A stretch of 64,000 nt of DNA from Alphaproteobacteria bacterium (lineage in GTDB: Bacteria > Pseudomonadota > Alphaproteobacteria > Micavibrionales > Micavibrionaceae), in NCBI GenBank assembly GCA_020442385.1, contig JAGRKE010000002.1, positions 248,001 through 312,000 on the forward strand. Reading direction: 5' to 3'. Below, in pieces: positions 44,079 to 59,836 of the stretch. Within the stretch, counting starts at the first letter, position 1. Each line of letters starts with the position of its first letter. The notes beneath the pieces were generated by a model that was given only the letters and a program-made list of their open reading frames with translations, did not search any database and had not been told where the DNA came from. The translations under genes and the position numbers were made by a program.

Positions 44079-46085
44079 TTAAGTATCAAGGAAGCTGCGC
44101 AGTTTTCTTGAACGGCTTGGGTGCTTGAGCTTGCGCAGCGCCTTCGCCTCAATCTGACGAATACGCTCACGCGTAACGTTGAATTGCTGGCCAACCTCCT
44201 CCAGCGTATGGTCGGTATTCATACCGATACCGAAACGCATACGAAGAACGCGCTCTTCACGCGGGGTCAGAGATGCCAAAACGCGGGTCGTCGTTTCACG
44301 CAAGTTCGAGTGAATAGCAGAATCGATCGGCGCGAGTGCATTTTTATCTTCGATAAAATCGCCCAGTGATGAGTCTTCCTCATCCCCGATTGGTGTTTCA
44401 AGAGAAACAGGTTCTTTCGCAATTTTCAGCACCTTACGCACCTTTTCTAAAGGCATATGTAAGCGCGCAGCAAGCTCTTCCGGCGTTGGCTCGCGGCCAA
44501 TTTCGTGCATCATCTGGCGCGATGTGCGCACCAGTTTATTGATCGTCTCAATCATATGCACAGGAATACGGATCGTACGGGCCTGATCAGCGATAGAGCG
44601 CGTGATCGCCTGTCTGATCCACCATGTAGCATAGGTCGAGAATTTATAGCCGCGACGATATTCAAACTTATCGACCGCCTTCATCAGGCCAATGTTTCCC
44701 TCTTGAATAAGATCAAGAAATTGCAGGCCGCGGTTAGTGTATTTCTTGGCAATCGAAATAACGAGACGCAGGTTCGCCTCCACCATTTCTTTCTTGGCGC
44801 GGGCGGCTTCTTTTTCACCCTTTTGCACGGTCGAGACAATGCGGCGCCATTCTTTAATCGGCAGCATGGCCTCTTCTGAAATCGCGGCCACTTCTTCGCG
44901 CATAGCTTTGACTTCATCGCCATGCTTATCAAGAAACTTATCCCAGCCCTTGCCTTTGAACTTCTTGGCTTTGGTCAGCCATTTCGGATCAAGCTCTGAG
45001 CCGTAATAATTCTCAAGGAAATCCTCGCGCTTGACCTTGCAGTCGGTAGCCATGCGCAGCATTTTCCCTTCAATACCCACCAGTGAGCGGTTCATGCTAT
45101 AGAGACGGTCAATCAACTGCTCAATCCGGCGGTTATTCAGGCGCACCTCGTTCATCAGTGCGACCATATCATCCTTGAGTTTTAAATATTTCTTATTGGT
45201 TTTATCGTCGGGCTCTTTACCCTTTTGCAAAATATCCAAACGCTCCTGCTGAACCTTTTGCATTTTCTTGTAGGTCTTTTTGATATTGCCGAAAATCTCA
45301 TAAACCTGCGGTGCAAGCTCCTCTTCCATTGCGGAAAGAGAAAGAACAGCCTCGTCATCCTCTTCGCTTTCCTCATCTGACGATCCTTCTGAGGATTCTT
45401 CATCTCCATCCTCATCCATATCTTCTTCGTCATCATCATCGGACTGAGCAGTCGCATCTTCGGGAACGCCGGTATAAGTCGCATCGAGGTCAATCACCTC
45501 ACGCAGTAAGATGTCTCCGTTTTGCAGAGCTTCGTACCACGCAATAATCGATTCAATCGCCAGCGGGCTTTCGCAAATCCCGCCAATCATCAACTCACGC
45601 CCGGCCTCAATACGCTTGGCAATCGCGATCTCACCTTCACGCGAGAGCAGCTCAACCGCGCCCATTTCGCGCAAATACATGCGCACAGGGTCATCGGTAC
45701 GGCCGGTATCATCATCGGCAATATTTCCGCCTTTTTTGTACCCTGATCCGCTGTCCTCATCACCATCATCGTCATCACCGTCGTCGCTGTCATCCGCGCC
45801 GTCATCACTATCGGAATCGACAAAATCATCCTCTTTCTCGACTAGTTGAACGCCGATATCCGAGAATGTCGCCATCGCCTCATCAATCTGCTCAGAGGAG
45901 AAATCATCCTCAGGCATAACCTTGTTGATTTCATCATAGGTCAGAAAGCCCTTTTCCTTGCCTTTTTTGACAAGTTTTTTAACAACGGACTCCAGTGAGC
46001 CTGCTTTGCTGTCTTCGTCTTGGGTTTCTGTTTTTTCTTTCTTACTCACTGCCAATATCCCAACCCCTCCCGGGTTCTTCGTCAT
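44079..46085 (-). CDS. rpoD: RNA polymerase primary sigma factor
   Basis: Housekeeping sigma-70. The 668-residue protein shows region 1.1 (about 30-80), a very acidic stretch (about 85-115), region 1.2 [22 protein letters not shown], a large non-conserved region with a second Asp/Glu/Ser-rich run (about 215-240), region 2 ([42 protein letters not shown]), region 3, and region 4 ending [20 protein letters not shown]. Starts 7 bases after the dnaG stop, so both are on one transcript. Confidence 0.97.
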   Translation of the reverse strand: MTKNPGGVGILAVSKKEKTETQDEDSKAGSLESVVKKLVKKGKEKGFLTYDEINKVMPEDDFSSEQIDEAMATFSDIGVQLVEKEDDFVDSDSDDGADDSDDGDDDDGDEDSGSGYKKGGNIADDDTGRTDDPVRMYLREMGAVELLSREGEIAIAKRIEAGRELMIGGICESPLAIESIIAWYEALQNGDILLREVIDLDATYTGVPEDATAQSDDDDEEDMDEDGDEESSEGSSDEESEEDDEAVLSLSAMEEELAPQVYEIFGNIKKTYKKMQKVQQERLDILQKGKEPDDKTNKKYLKLKDDMVALMNEVRLNNRRIEQLIDRLYSMNRSLVGIEGKMLRMATDCKVKREDFLENYYGSELDPKWLTKAKKFKGKGWDKFLDKHGDEVKAMREEVAAISEEAMLPIKEWRRIVSTVQKGEKEAARAKKEMVEANLRLVISIAKKYTNRGLQFLDLIQEGNIGLMKAVDKFEYRRGYKFSTYATWWIRQAITRSIADQARTIRIPVHMIETINKLVRTSRQMMHEIGREPTPEELAARLHMPLEKVRKVLKIAKEPVSLETPIGDEEDSSLGDFIEDKNALAPIDSAIHSNLRETTTRVLASLTPREERVLRMRFGIGMNTDHTLEEVGQQFNVTRERIRQIEAKALRKLKHPSRSRKLRSFLDT

Positions 46086-46092
46086 TGAATTC

Positions 46093-47907
46093 TTAAGCGT
46101 GGTCCGATGCTTTAACCTGTATCAGCTCGCGCAGCCTGTCCTCTTCATCCTCGTTCGAGCTATGAAACGCGCTCTTCCATCCATCTTTGATTTCTGTCCA
46201 ATCCCGCTGCTCTATCTCACTTATCCACTCTCGAAACTTGGTTTCAACCATTTCAACATCATAGCGCGGAGAACTAAAAGCTGCGTGAACATAAACAGAT
46301 TCGCTTAGAATGTCACCCATTTCTTGCTCAAAGCCTATCTGTTTTAAATGGTTTTTCAAGGCGCTACTGTCAAGTGTTGGATCATTTGAAAGCGCAGAGA
46401 CGATTTGCTGACGCAAAGCCTTATGCGAGTCTTTGGAAAAATTATAATGCCCGATCATTTCCTCCAACCCCTCGTGGATATGGGGGTGATTGAGAATGCT
46501 GGCCAGAATGATCTGCTCTTTAATCACGGACGGGTTAACCGCCGGGCGGCGAATCCCCAAAGCCTGCGCCGTTTTCTTGGTGGATTTACCTTTATAGCGG
46601 CGGAAAAAACTGTCAGAGACCCGTGCTCGCAGCAATTCTTTGTAATGGCGCTGCACATCCGCATCGGCAATTTGGGCAATTTGCTTCTCCAGCGTTTTTA
46701 CCACCCCGGCGCGGGCCTCAGGCGTTTCAAAATCGCGTCCGGCCGCGTGGGAGGCCCAAATAAAATCAAAAAGCGACATTGCGCCTTCCAGAACCTTTCT
46801 GAAAGCAGACGATCCGCCCGAGCGAATTAGTGTGTCGGGGTCTTCCCCATCGGGCAAAAACGCCAACCGCACAGATTGACCGGGCTTTAGCAGCGGCAAT
46901 ATCCGATCACAAGAGCGTGAGGCCGCGCGCCGCCCGGCATCATCGCCATCAAAAGACAAAATAGGCACTTTTTCATCCTGCGGGATCATTTTCCACATGG
47001 ACAAAATCTGCTCTTCGGTCAGCGCCGTACCCATGGGCGCCACCGCGCCCTTAAATCCTGCCTGATGCGCGGCAATCACATCCATATAGCCTTCAGTAAC
47101 AATCACGCTATGGCCATCCGCCGCAGCTTGGCGCGCCTGTGCCTCCCCATAGAGCATGCGGCCCTTATCAAACAGCACTGTATCGGCAGAGTTTATATAT
47201 TTCGGAGGCTTAAAATCGCCACGCTCGGGCGGCCTCATGTGATCGGGCAAAATACGCCCGCCAAAGGCCACAACGCGCCCGCGTTTGTCTGCCACCGGGA
47301 ACATGATCCGATCCCTGAAAAAACAATACAAAGAGCCGTTTCTTTCGGATTTTTTCAATACACCGGCCTCGAGCATCTGTTCGTCTGAGAAACCTTCGTT
47401 TTTCAAAAAAATTCTTAAAGCCTGCCCATCTTCCGGCGCGTATCCGACGCGAAAGGCTGACAATGTTTCTTCAGACAAACCACGCCCGATCATATATTCA
47501 AAAACAGCGTTGTTTGTGCGCATTCTTAGCTGCTCTTCAAACCACGAAGTCGTTACATCCATAAGATCGTGCAAACCCTTGGACTTTTGCGCCTGCTTGA
47601 CCGCTTCAGGATCAGGCTTTGGCATTTGCAAACCCGCCTCGGCCGAGAGTTTCTCCACCGCATCGATGAAAGACAGATTGTCATGGCGCATCGTAAAGCC
47701 GATGACATCCCCATGCGCACCGCAGCCAAAGCAGTGATAGAACTGTTTATCGTCATTGATGGTAAAAGATGGAGTCTTTTCCTTGTGAAACGGGCAGCAC
47801 GCCTTGAATTCGCGACCTGCGCGCGTCACCTTGATGCGCTTGCCGATTACATCGGACAGCGTCAAACGCGTGCGGATCTCATCCAGAAACCTTGGCGGGA
47901 TGCTCAT
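46093..47907 (-). CDS. dnaG: DNA primase
   Basis: Makes RNA primers at the fork. The 604-residue protein has the N-terminal CHC2 zinc domain (C38, H41, C59, C62 in [12 protein letters not shown] and [11 protein letters not shown]), the TOPRIM core ([31 protein letters not shown]) and a C-terminal DnaB-interaction domain. It lies between yqeY and rpoD, the classic macromolecular-synthesis arrangement. Confidence 0.97.
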   Translation of the reverse strand: MSIPPRFLDEIRTRLTLSDVIGKRIKVTRAGREFKACCPFHKEKTPSFTINDDKQFYHCFGCGAHGDVIGFTMRHDNLSFIDAVEKLSAEAGLQMPKPDPEAVKQAQKSKGLHDLMDVTTSWFEEQLRMRTNNAVFEYMIGRGLSEETLSAFRVGYAPEDGQALRIFLKNEGFSDEQMLEAGVLKKSERNGSLYCFFRDRIMFPVADKRGRVVAFGGRILPDHMRPPERGDFKPPKYINSADTVLFDKGRMLYGEAQARQAAADGHSVIVTEGYMDVIAAHQAGFKGAVAPMGTALTEEQILSMWKMIPQDEKVPILSFDGDDAGRRAASRSCDRILPLLKPGQSVRLAFLPDGEDPDTLIRSGGSSAFRKVLEGAMSLFDFIWASHAAGRDFETPEARAGVVKTLEKQIAQIADADVQRHYKELLRARVSDSFFRRYKGKSTKKTAQALGIRRPAVNPSVIKEQIILASILNHPHIHEGLEEMIGHYNFSKDSHKALRQQIVSALSNDPTLDSSALKNHLKQIGFEQEMGDILSESVYVHAAFSSPRYDVEMVETKFREWISEIEQRDWTEIKDGWKSAFHSSNEDEEDRLRELIQVKASDHA

Positions 47908-47974
47908 TCAAAAACTCAACTAAAAAAGAATCATATCCGAACATCATAGAAATGATTACGGACAAGAGGCAAGC

Positions 47975-48433
47975 CTAAGAAAGCTTTTCTTTAACAAGCC
48001 CGCCTGCTTTGCCCATATCGATTTGCCCAGCAAAACGCACCTTGAGCTCGGCCATCACCTTGCCCATATCTTTAACGCTCTGCGCGTCCAATTCGGCAAT
48101 CAACGCCTCCACCTCGGCCTTAACCTGCTCCTCATCCAGCTGCTTTGGCAAGAAACTCTCAATGACCTTGATCTCGTCAGCCTCTTGCTGCGCAAGCTCC
48201 ATGCGTCCAGCCTCTTCGTACATTTTGATGGAATCTTTGCGCTGCTTAATCATGGATTGCAGCATCGACAAAATCTCGGCCTCGTTGATCCCTTCCGAGC
48301 GCCCTTCACCGCGCGCGGAAATGTCACGATCCTTCAAAGCCGCCAAAATCAAACGAATGGTTGATACGGCAATTTTATCCTGATTTTTAAGCGCGGTTTT
48401 AAGTCCGCTGTTGAATTCTTCTCTTTTTTCCAC
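47975..48433 (-). CDS. yqeY: GatB/YqeY domain protein
   Basis: A 152-residue helical protein of the YqeY family, related to the C-terminal domain of GatB and thought to bind tRNA. Typical parts: LIDRDISARGEG-like region, EILSMLQSMIKQRKDSIKMY, AQQEADEIKVIESFLPKQL and DMGKVMAELK. Upstream of dnaG-rpoD on the same strand with a 67-base gap; divergent from carA. Confidence 0.92.
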   Translation of the reverse strand: MEKREEFNSGLKTALKNQDKIAVSTIRLILAALKDRDISARGEGRSEGINEAEILSMLQSMIKQRKDSIKMYEEAGRMELAQQEADEIKVIESFLPKQLDEEQVKAEVEALIAELDAQSVKDMGKVMAELKVRFAGQIDMGKAGGLVKEKLS

Positions 48434-48510
48434 TTTTTTACTTTCCTTTTGCCCCTAAATCTATTACTTAATCTTCTTCTAGCGGCCTATAGCTAGAAAG
48501 ACAATCATTC

Positions 48511-49683
48511 ATGAGCACACTTACTAATACAAAACAGCCCCAAAATGCAACGGCTGTGATTGTTCTCGCCAACGGCACAGTGATATGGGGAAAAGGATTT
48601 GGCGCGGAAAAACAATCAGTTGGAGAGATTTGCTTCAACACCTCTTTAACCGGCTACCAAGAAGTTTTAACCGACCCCAGCTACGCCGGACAGATCATCA
48701 CCTTCACATTTCCACATATCGGCAATGTCGGAACCAACCCTGAAGACATGGAAACAACCAATCCGGCCTCGCGCGGATTAATTGTGCGCGAAGATGTCAC
48801 CGAACCCGCCAACTGGCGCGCGACAAAACATCTGGATGAATGGCTCAAAAGCTGTGACCTACCAGGCATTAGCGGTGTCGACACGCGCGCTTTGACCCGC
48901 CATATCCGTGACAATGGCGCGCCCAACGCCGTCATCGCACACTCACAGACTGGAGAGTTCGACCTCGAAGCCCTGCACAAACAAGCGCAGGATTGGCCCG
49001 GTCTGGAGGGCATGGATCTAGCCAAAGATGTCACCTGCACCCAAAGTTATAATTGGAATGAGACGCGCTGGAGCCTGTCCGAAGGTTACGGCACGCAAGA
49101 CAATCCGCAGTTTAAAGTTGTCGCCGTAGATTACGGCGCCAAGCGCAATATTCTGCGCTGCCTTGCCTCTGCCGGGCTGGATGTAACGGTCGTTCCAGCC
49201 ACATCAACAGCAGAAGACATTCTGGCGCACAATCCTGATGGCGTATTTTTGTCGAACGGCCCCGGCGATCCTGAGGCCACTGCGGATTATGCCGTGCCCA
49301 TGATTCAGGGCCTACTAAAGAAGAACATGCCGATCTTCGGCATCTGCCTAGGACATCAATTGCTGGCCCTCGCGCTGGGCGGCAAAACCCGCAAGATGCA
49401 TCTGGGGCATCGCGGCGGCAACCAACCCGTCAAAGATTTGGACACTGGCAAGGTTGAAATCACATCGCAAAATCACGGCTTTGAAGTGATTGAAGAGAGC
49501 CTGCCCGCGGGCGTCGTGCAAAGCCATGTCAGCCTGTTTGACGGATCGAACGAAGGTATTAAGGTCGAGGGTAAACCTGTCTTCTCTGTGCAATATCACC
49601 CCGAAGCTTCCCCCGGCCCGGAAGACAGCTATTATTTATTTGAGAGATTTGTGGAAACGATTAAGGAAGCGAAAGCCGCGTAA
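48511..49683 (+). CDS. carA: Carbamoyl-phosphate synthase small subunit
   Basis: Glutaminase subunit that feeds ammonia to CarB for arginine and pyrimidine synthesis. The 390-residue sequence has the N-terminal domain ([34 protein letters not shown]) and a class I amidotransferase domain with nucleophile Cys in [16 protein letters not shown] and [12 protein letters not shown] near the C-terminus. carB begins 2 bases after its stop. Confidence 0.97.
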   Translation: MSTLTNTKQPQNATAVIVLANGTVIWGKGFGAEKQSVGEICFNTSLTGYQEVLTDPSYAGQIITFTFPHIGNVGTNPEDMETTNPASRGLIVREDVTEPANWRATKHLDEWLKSCDLPGISGVDTRALTRHIRDNGAPNAVIAHSQTGEFDLEALHKQAQDWPGLEGMDLAKDVTCTQSYNWNETRWSLSEGYGTQDNPQFKVVAVDYGAKRNILRCLASAGLDVTVVPATSTAEDILAHNPDGVFLSNGPGDPEATADYAVPMIQGLLKKNMPIFGICLGHQLLALALGGKTRKMHLGHRGGNQPVKDLDTGKVEITSQNHGFEVIEESLPAGVVQSHVSLFDGSNEGIKVEGKPVFSVQYHPEASPGPEDSYYLFERFVETIKEAKAA

Positions 49684-49685
49684 AA

Positions 49686-52600
49686 ATGCCAAAAAGAACG
49701 GATATAGAATCAATCGCCATCATCGGGGCCGGCCCGATTATTATCGGACAAGCTTGTGAGTTTGATTATTCCGGAGCGCAGGCTTGTAAAGCCCTCAAAG
49801 AAGAAGGCTACCGCGTTATCCTGATCAACTCCAACCCTGCCACCATCATGACCGATCCTGAGATGGCCGATGCAACCTATATCGAGCCGATTACACCCGA
49901 GATCGTGGCTAAAATTCTCGAGAAAGAAAAACCTGATGCACTGCTGCCGACTATGGGCGGGCAAACGGCGCTGAACACCGCGCTGGCTCTGGAGAATAAT
50001 GGCACGCTTAAACGCCTTGGCATTGAGATGATCGGCGCGAAAGCCGATGTGATTGATAAGGCTGAGAACCGTGAACGCTTCAAACAGGCGATGGACAAGA
50101 TCGGCCTTGAAAACCCGCGCTCAAAGGTTGTGCAAACTTTAGATGCCGCGCGTGAATATCTCGATGAAATCGGACTACCGGCGATCATACGTCCCTCTTT
50201 CACCATGGGCGGTACGGGCGGTGGCGTGGCCTATAACCGCGAAGAGTTCGAGCGCATCGTCAAAAGCGGTCTTGATGCTTCCCCCACCACCGAAGTTTTG
50301 ATCGATGAATCCCTACTGGGCTGGAAAGAGTATGAGATGGAGGTCGTGCGCGACAAAAATGATAACTGCATCATCATTTGTTCAATCGAGAATGTCGATC
50401 CGATGGGTGTGCATACAGGAGATTCAATCACCGTCGCCCCGGCGCTCACCCTGACCGATAAAGAATATCAGATCATGCGCAACGCCTCGATCGCGGTGCT
50501 GCGCGAAATCGGCGTTGAAACCGGCGGATCGAACGTACAATTCGGCATGTGCCCTGACACGGGCCGCATGGTTGTGATTGAGATGAACCCGCGCGTATCG
50601 CGTTCATCTGCGCTTGCCTCCAAGGCCACAGGATTCCCGATTGCTAAAATCGCGGCCAAGCTCGCGGTCGGTTACACGCTTGATGAGCTGGATAACGACA
50701 TCACCGGCGGCAAAACCCCGGCCAGTTTCGAGCCAACTATCGATTACGTGGTCACAAAAATTCCGCGCTTTGCGTTTGAGAAATTCAAGGGCGCTCAAAA
50801 TGTATTAACCACGGCCATGAAATCAGTCGGTGAAGCGATGGCGATCGGCCGCTGCTTCGAGGAATCCCTCCAAAAAGCCCTGCGCTCTATGGAACAAGGT
50901 CTTACGGGGCTTGAGCCTGTGCCGGACATGCATATTGACGACCTGAAAAGCATGATCGCCAAGCCAACGCCACAGCGCATTCTCTATATCGCCGAGGCGC
51001 TGTATCAGGGTATGAGCATTGATGAGGTCTACGCGCTATGTAAGTTCGACAAATGGTACTTAGAACGTATTGATCACTTGATGAAAACGGAAAGAAATTT
51101 CCGTGAAAACGGCCTACCAACCGATGCGCAAGGCTGGATGGAGCTTAAAAAGCTCGGCTTTTCCGATGCGCAGCTCGCCAAGATTATGAAGGTCGATGAA
51201 CAGGCCGTGCGCAAGGCGCGCCACAAACACAATGTGCACCCGGTTTATAAACGCGTTGATACCTGCGCCGCCGAAATCCCCTCCGATACGCCGTACATGT
51301 ATAGCTGCTATGAGGGCAACGGCCTGCAACCGGCCGAGAGTGAGATCGATCCGTGCGAAAAAGAAAAAGTCGTCATTCTGGGCGGCGGACCAAACCGCAT
51401 TGGCCAAGGAATCGAGTTTGATTACTGCTGCGTCCATGCTGCTTACGCGCTGCGCGAAGCAGGCTATGAAACCATCATGGTAAATTGCAACCCTGAAACG
51501 GTGTCCACCGACTATGATACATCCGACCGCCTCTATTTCGAACCGCTCACCGAAGAAGACGTAGTGGAGCTGATCCGCGCCGAAGAACAAAGCGGCCCGG
51601 TCAAGGGCGTGATTGTGCAGCTGGGCGGACAAACCCCGCTAAAGCTTGCAGAAGCTTTGCAAAAAGCCAAAATTCCAATTCTGGGCACAGACCCTGATGC
51701 GATCGATCTGGCCGAAGACCGCGAGCGTTTTGCGGATCTTTTGAAAAAATTGAAACTGAAACAACCGCCCAACGGCCTTGCACGCTCGGCAAAAGAAGCG
51801 GAAGACATCGCCGAGGATATCGGCTTTCCGCTTGTTATTCGCCCCTCTTACGTATTGGGCGGACAGGCGATGCGCATCGTTCATAATATGGATGAGGTCC
51901 GTGAATATATCGCAAACGCCGTAAAGGTTTCGGGCAAGAACCCTGTGCTGCTCGACCGCTACCTCAAGAGCGCAACTGAAATTGATGTTGATGCGCTGTG
52001 TGATGGTGAGGACGTTTACGTCTCCGGCATCATGGAGCATATCGAGGAAGCGGGCATTCACTCGGGCGATAGCGCCTGCGTGCTGCCGCCGCATTCCCTG
52101 TCAAAGGAAACCGTGAAAGAGCTGGAAGAGCAAACGGTCAAGCTGGCAAAGGCGCTGAACGTTAAGGGCCTGATGAATGTGCAGTTCGCCGTGCGTCCGG
52201 ATGATGAAACGGGTGAGCCTGTTGTTTACATCATCGAAGTGAACCCGCGCGCCTCCCGCACCGTACCGTTCGCAGCTAAAGCCACCGGCGTGCCGGTTGC
52301 AAAAATCGCCGCGCGTATCATGGCCGGAGAAAAGCTCGCGAGTTTTAAAGACCAGTTGATCGGCATGAACCCTAGTCATTATGCGGTGAAGGCTCCCGTC
52401 TTCCCGTTTGACCGCTTCCCCGGTGTTGAGCCCCTGCTCGGCCCGGAAATGAAATCAACAGGCGAAGTGATGGGGCTTGATAAAGACCTCTCGCACGCGA
52501 TTGCAAAATCGCAGCTCGGCGCGCGCATGAAACTGCCCACCGAAGGAACCGTCTTTTTGTCTGTAAAGGATAACGATAAAGAAGCTCTTCTTCCGATTGC

Positions 52601-52967
52601 CAAAGAGCTTGCTGATCTTGGGTTTAGTCTGGTCGCCACCAGCGGCACATACCGCTTCCTGAATGAAAGCGGTGTTGAGACAAAACGGATCAATAAGGTT
52701 CTGGAAGGCCAGCCGCACATTCTGGATGCGATTATCAATGGTGATATTGCCCTGATGATCAATACAACCACCAAAAGCTCTCAAGCAGTGGCCGACTCAA
52801 CATCAATCCGCCGCATGGCCTTGATGAACAACATCCCCTACTACACGCTTCTGACCGCTGCGACAGCTGGCGTTCGCGCCATCCGCGCGATGAAAGAACG
52901 TGAGATGGATGTGGCATCCCTGCAGAGCTATTTCCCGCAAGCGCAGAAAAAAGACAAAGCGGCATAG
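49686..52967 (+). CDS. carB: Carbamoyl-phosphate synthase large subunit
   Basis: Makes carbamoyl phosphate from bicarbonate, ammonia and two ATP. The 1093-residue protein has two ATP-grasp halves (about 1-400 and 555-935), each starting with an [19 protein letters not shown] / [18 protein letters not shown] motif, an oligomerisation region between them, and a C-terminal MGS-like allosteric domain (about 950-1080; [16 protein letters not shown]). Full length. A terminator follows. Confidence 0.98.
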   Translation: MPKRTDIESIAIIGAGPIIIGQACEFDYSGAQACKALKEEGYRVILINSNPATIMTDPEMADATYIEPITPEIVAKILEKEKPDALLPTMGGQTALNTALALENNGTLKRLGIEMIGAKADVIDKAENRERFKQAMDKIGLENPRSKVVQTLDAAREYLDEIGLPAIIRPSFTMGGTGGGVAYNREEFERIVKSGLDASPTTEVLIDESLLGWKEYEMEVVRDKNDNCIIICSIENVDPMGVHTGDSITVAPALTLTDKEYQIMRNASIAVLREIGVETGGSNVQFGMCPDTGRMVVIEMNPRVSRSSALASKATGFPIAKIAAKLAVGYTLDELDNDITGGKTPASFEPTIDYVVTKIPRFAFEKFKGAQNVLTTAMKSVGEAMAIGRCFEESLQKALRSMEQGLTGLEPVPDMHIDDLKSMIAKPTPQRILYIAEALYQGMSIDEVYALCKFDKWYLERIDHLMKTERNFRENGLPTDAQGWMELKKLGFSDAQLAKIMKVDEQAVRKARHKHNVHPVYKRVDTCAAEIPSDTPYMYSCYEGNGLQPAESEIDPCEKEKVVILGGGPNRIGQGIEFDYCCVHAAYALREAGYETIMVNCNPETVSTDYDTSDRLYFEPLTEEDVVELIRAEEQSGPVKGVIVQLGGQTPLKLAEALQKAKIPILGTDPDAIDLAEDRERFADLLKKLKLKQPPNGLARSAKEAEDIAEDIGFPLVIRPSYVLGGQAMRIVHNMDEVREYIANAVKVSGKNPVLLDRYLKSATEIDVDALCDGEDVYVSGIMEHIEEAGIHSGDSACVLPPHSLSKETVKELEEQTVKLAKALNVKGLMNVQFAVRPDDETGEPVVYIIEVNPRASRTVPFAAKATGVPVAKIAARIMAGEKLASFKDQLIGMNPSHYAVKAPVFPFDRFPGVEPLLGPEMKSTGEVMGLDKDLSHAIAKSQLGARMKLPTEGTVFLSVKDNDKEALLPIAKELADLGFSLVATSGTYRFLNESGVETKRINKVLEGQPHILDAIINGDIALMINTTTKSSQAVADSTSIRRMALMNNIPYYTLLTAATAGVRAIRAMKEREMDVASLQSYFPQAQKKDKAA

Positions 52968-53009
52968 ACCTTGACGAATCACTGAAAACGTCATAAATTT
53001 ATTGCATAT

Positions 53010-53038
53010 CCCGCCCGGTGAGGCGGGCTTTGTTTTTT
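53010..53038 (+). terminator. Terminator after carB
   Basis: CCCGCC (53010-53015), loop CGGTGA, GGCGGG (53022-53027), then CTTTGTTTTTT. It lies only about 28 bases before greA, so greA must have a promoter close by or be partly read through. Confidence 0.75.
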
Positions 53039-53054
53039 ATAAGGATCAGGAAAG

Positions 53055-53528
53055 ATGGATAAGTTTCCCATCACAAAAGAAGGCTACGCTGCTCTGGAAA
53101 AAGAGCTGCATACCCTTAAAACCATCCGCCGCCCGGAAATTACCGAGGCGATTGCCGTCGCGCGCGAGCATGGTGACCTGAAAGAAAACGCCGAATACCA
53201 CGCCGCGCGTGAGCAACAAAGCTTCAACGAGGGCCGCATTCAGGAATTAGAATCCGTTATTGGTCATGCTCAGATTATCGATCCATCCGCGATGAGCGGC
53301 GATACCGTAAAATTCGGCGCGCGTGTTACCGTGGTTGACGAAGACACAGACGTGGAAGAAACCCTGACGATCGTCGGTGAATATGAAACCGACACATCCG
53401 CAGGGAAAATCTCTATCACCGCGCCGGTTTCACGCGCACTGATCGGCAAACGCGCCGGCGACAGCGTTGAAGTACGCACACCCAAAGGCCTTCGCACCTA
53501 CGAAGTTCTCGCCGTTAAATACAAATAA
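53055..53528 (+). CDS. greA: Transcription elongation factor GreA
   Basis: Rescues backtracked RNA polymerase by stimulating transcript cleavage. The 157-residue protein has the N-terminal coiled coil with the acidic tip ([18 protein letters not shown]) and the C-terminal FKBP-like domain ending [18 protein letters not shown] precedes ATG. Confidence 0.97.
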   Translation: MDKFPITKEGYAALEKELHTLKTIRRPEITEAIAVAREHGDLKENAEYHAAREQQSFNEGRIQELESVIGHAQIIDPSAMSGDTVKFGARVTVVDEDTDVEETLTIVGEYETDTSAGKISITAPVSRALIGKRAGDSVEVRTPKGLRTYEVLAVKYK

Positions 53529-53543
53529 TTTCTGAATAGTTGT

Positions 53544-53626
53544 TTTGCTTTGTTTTTCGACAAGGCACGAGGAGCGTTAGCGTAGAAACCTACGGTAGCG
53601 ACGAGTAACGATGCTCGAAAAGCAAA
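53544..53626. repeat. Complex palindromic intergenic element between greA and lrp
   Basis: About 83 bases between convergent greA and lrp stops. Outer arms TTTGCTTTGTTTTTCGA (53544-53560) and TCGAAAAGCAAA (53615-53626) pair imperfectly; the centre is CGTAG-AAAC-CTACG (53581-53594) inside a longer imperfect stem (GGAGCGTTAG... with ...GTAGCGACGAG). It resembles the 'aggagcgtagcgt' class of dispersed hairpin repeats and may end transcripts from both sides. Confidence 0.55.
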
Positions 53627-53635
53627 TGAAAGCGA

Positions 53636-54109
53636 CTAGTCCTCTATAGGAACGCCGACCTCGTCCTTACCGGAACGAATGGCAAGCGATGACTTCACCG
53701 ACTCAACGCCGGGCGCTTTGGTCAGAACGTCTTTGTGGAAGTGTTGGTAATTATCCCAATCCTTAGCAACGATCTTGAGGAAAAAATCAACATCGCCCGC
53801 CAACAGGTGGCATTCGCGGATAATCGGCTGCGCCTTTGCAAAAGCTTCAAACTTATCCAAAACCGCTTCGGCCTGACTGTTAAGCTTTACAAGCGCGAAA
53901 ATCATCACCGTATAGCCCATCGCCGCATGATCAATCTTGGCATGATAGCTTTTGATATAGCCATTTTCTTCCAGAGCACGCACGCGGCGCAGACAGGGAG
54001 GAGCAGAGATTCCAACCCTTTTAGCCAAATCCACATTGGTAATACGACCATCTTCTTGAAGGTCACGAAGGATTTTTTTATCTATTCTATCAAGCTTTGA
54101 ACGACGCAT
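53636..54109 (-). CDS. lrp: Lrp/AsnC family transcriptional regulator
   Basis: A 157-residue regulator: N-terminal helix-turn-helix (DGRITNVDLAKRVGISAPPC and LRRVRALEENGYIKSY) and a C-terminal RAM ligand domain with LLAGDVDFFLKIVAKDWDNY. Lrp-type proteins sense amino acids. It is divergent from the ELM1-family gene with about 120 bases between starts, an AT-rich region that probably holds both promoters. Confidence 0.93.
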   Translation of the reverse strand: MRRSKLDRIDKKILRDLQEDGRITNVDLAKRVGISAPPCLRRVRALEENGYIKSYHAKIDHAAMGYTVMIFALVKLNSQAEAVLDKFEAFAKAQPIIRECHLLAGDVDFFLKIVAKDWDNYQHFHKDVLTKAPGVESVKSSLAIRSGKDEVGVPIED

Positions 54110-54231
54110 TTAGCTTCACTCTTTTGTTAAATTACGTTTCACAAATCGTTACCGAGTTGATATAAAGTTGCGCGGTTTGACATGCAAGTCTTTTCGTACA
54201 AAAAGACAAATTTAAATTTGAAAGGCCCGTT

Positions 54232-56201
<1,970 letters not shown>

Positions 56202-56281
56202 GTTACTCACAGTAAATCGCCAAAATCGCCCGATTCCAAATTGACCCTGAAAAAGGCCGGGCGTATAACCATCTCCATCGG

Positions 56282-56311
56282 TTCACACCGATAAAGGATT
56301 CTTGCTAGAAT
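56282..56311 (+). promoter_or_regulatory. Promoter of the small RNA gene
   Basis: TTCACA (-35, 56282-56287), 18 bases, TAGAAT (-10, 56306-56311) preceded by TGC (extended -10). The predicted start is at about 56316-56318, exactly at the first hairpin of the RNA. Confidence 0.6.
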
Positions 56312-56313
56312 TC

Positions 56314-56390
56314 TTACGTCTCCTAGACGTGAAACCTCCCTGTTCAACTTTCCGGGCCGCCATGTTTCATGGATGTGGCCCGGTTTTTTT
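56314..56390 (+). ncRNA. Small RNA resembling suhB/MmgR (alpha-r8) family
   Basis: A compact sRNA gene of about 77 bases. Layout: hairpin ACGTCT-CCT-AGACGT (56316-56330), a single-stranded GAAACCTCCCTGTTCAACTT stretch (56331-56350) with an anti-Shine-Dalgarno CCTCCC, then a terminator hairpin (CCGGGCC 56352-56358 / GGCCCGG 56377-56383, inner CCATG/CATGG) and seven T. From memory this is how the Rfam suhB / Sinorhizobium MmgR sRNAs look. It has its own promoter and sits between trxB and a hydrolase gene. It probably acts on mRNAs by blocking ribosome-binding sites. Confidence 0.72.
56352..56390 (+). terminator. Terminator of the sRNA and of trxB
   Basis: CCGGGCC/GGCCCGG 7-bp outer stem with an inner CCATG/CATGG stem, followed by TTTTTTT (56384-56390). 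Confidence 0.85.
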
Positions 56391-56492
56391 ATGGCCCGAA
56401 CGAAATTATCCACAAGCCTTAAGTTTCAAGCACTTTTGCACTTATGAATTAGACCGCGCTTATATTATCATGAAAGAAAATAATAAGGTTTC

Positions 56493-58843
<2,351 letters not shown>

Positions 58844-58858
58844 TTATTCCTCTATTAA

Positions 58859-59836
58859 TCAAAATGCATCGGAGGCGATATACCCCCGTATTTCGTCCGC
58901 ATTCAAGCCTTTTATGTCATCAAAATCAAGATTTAGATCGCAAAAAAAGCGCTTTAAAGGCCCTAAAAGCGGATTACTTAACGCCATGCTTATATAGTGT
59001 CCGGCGCGTGGAAGATAGCGCAAATATTCATCGCGTCCATCCACAACAGCCATCTTGATAAACTGCCCGATCACACGGCAATGAAATTGCGTTGCTAAAA
59101 TGCGGTAATGCGCCTGAAAATCTTCATCATATTGTGCAAGAAGATCACACCGGATATCGGCGGGAACATCTGTGCGCACATCCTCCAGCAAATTCGCCAG
59201 ATCATAAGGCTGCGGGCCGATCATCGCGCCCTGAAAATCCAGTATGCCGCATTGTTTCAAGCCCTGTTCTTTGCCCAACCACATCAAATTTTGCACGTGG
59301 AAATCGACATGCAAAAACCCTTGCGGGCATTCCGGCAAACCTTGTTCTATCCGCTCCCATACAGATAGATATTCATCGACCAGAGCATCCGGGTTGGCCT
59401 GCGCGCGAATCGCCGGAATAAACCAATCCACAACGCGGCGGTGACCTTTATGAACGTGCGAATCGTAATAGCGCGGCAAATCCAGCGAACATTTCTGCGC
59501 AGCCAGATGCTTTAAAACATCGTGTGCCAGCTCATATAGCGCGGCATGGTTGCGTGGCTCGGCCAGCACGTCTTTGAAAGAACGATCGCCGAAATCCTCT
59601 ATCAAGAGATACGCCGCATCAGCCTCATAAATCTGCGGCGCTTTCAGGCCAATCTCATTCAACCATTCTCCGATACGAATAAAATCTTCAATCCTGTGCC
59701 CCGGTGTATCCGCCAGGACCTCCATTAAAACGGCGCTCTTCTCTCCTTTGCTAACGCGCGCATAGCGCCGCGAAGACCCATCCTGCGGGAAGGTTTTAAC
59801 CAGCGACCAACCGTAAGTATCGAGAAAGGTCTGCAC
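58859..59836 (-). CDS. amgK: Sugar kinase of the aminoglycoside phosphotransferase fold, AmgK-like
   Basis: A 325-residue protein with DGSSRRYARV at the start, LLIEDFGDRSF, the catalytic HVDFHVQNLMWL (HxDxHxxN) and GILDFQGAMIGPQPYDLANLL with the metal Asp. AmgK phosphorylates N-acetylmuramic acid and N-acetylglucosamine at the anomeric carbon for cell wall recycling; family members beside tsaE are the usual alphaproteobacterial form. The partner nucleotidyltransferase murU is not seen here. Its start overlaps the preceding gene by 1 base. Confidence 0.85.
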   Translation of the reverse strand: MQTFLDTYGWSLVKTFPQDGSSRRYARVSKGEKSAVLMEVLADTPGHRIEDFIRIGEWLNEIGLKAPQIYEADAAYLLIEDFGDRSFKDVLAEPRNHAALYELAHDVLKHLAAQKCSLDLPRYYDSHVHKGHRRVVDWFIPAIRAQANPDALVDEYLSVWERIEQGLPECPQGFLHVDFHVQNLMWLGKEQGLKQCGILDFQGAMIGPQPYDLANLLEDVRTDVPADIRCDLLAQYDEDFQAHYRILATQFHCRVIGQFIKMAVVDGRDEYLRYLPRAGHYISMALSNPLLGPLKRFFCDLNLDFDDIKGLNADEIRGYIASDAF

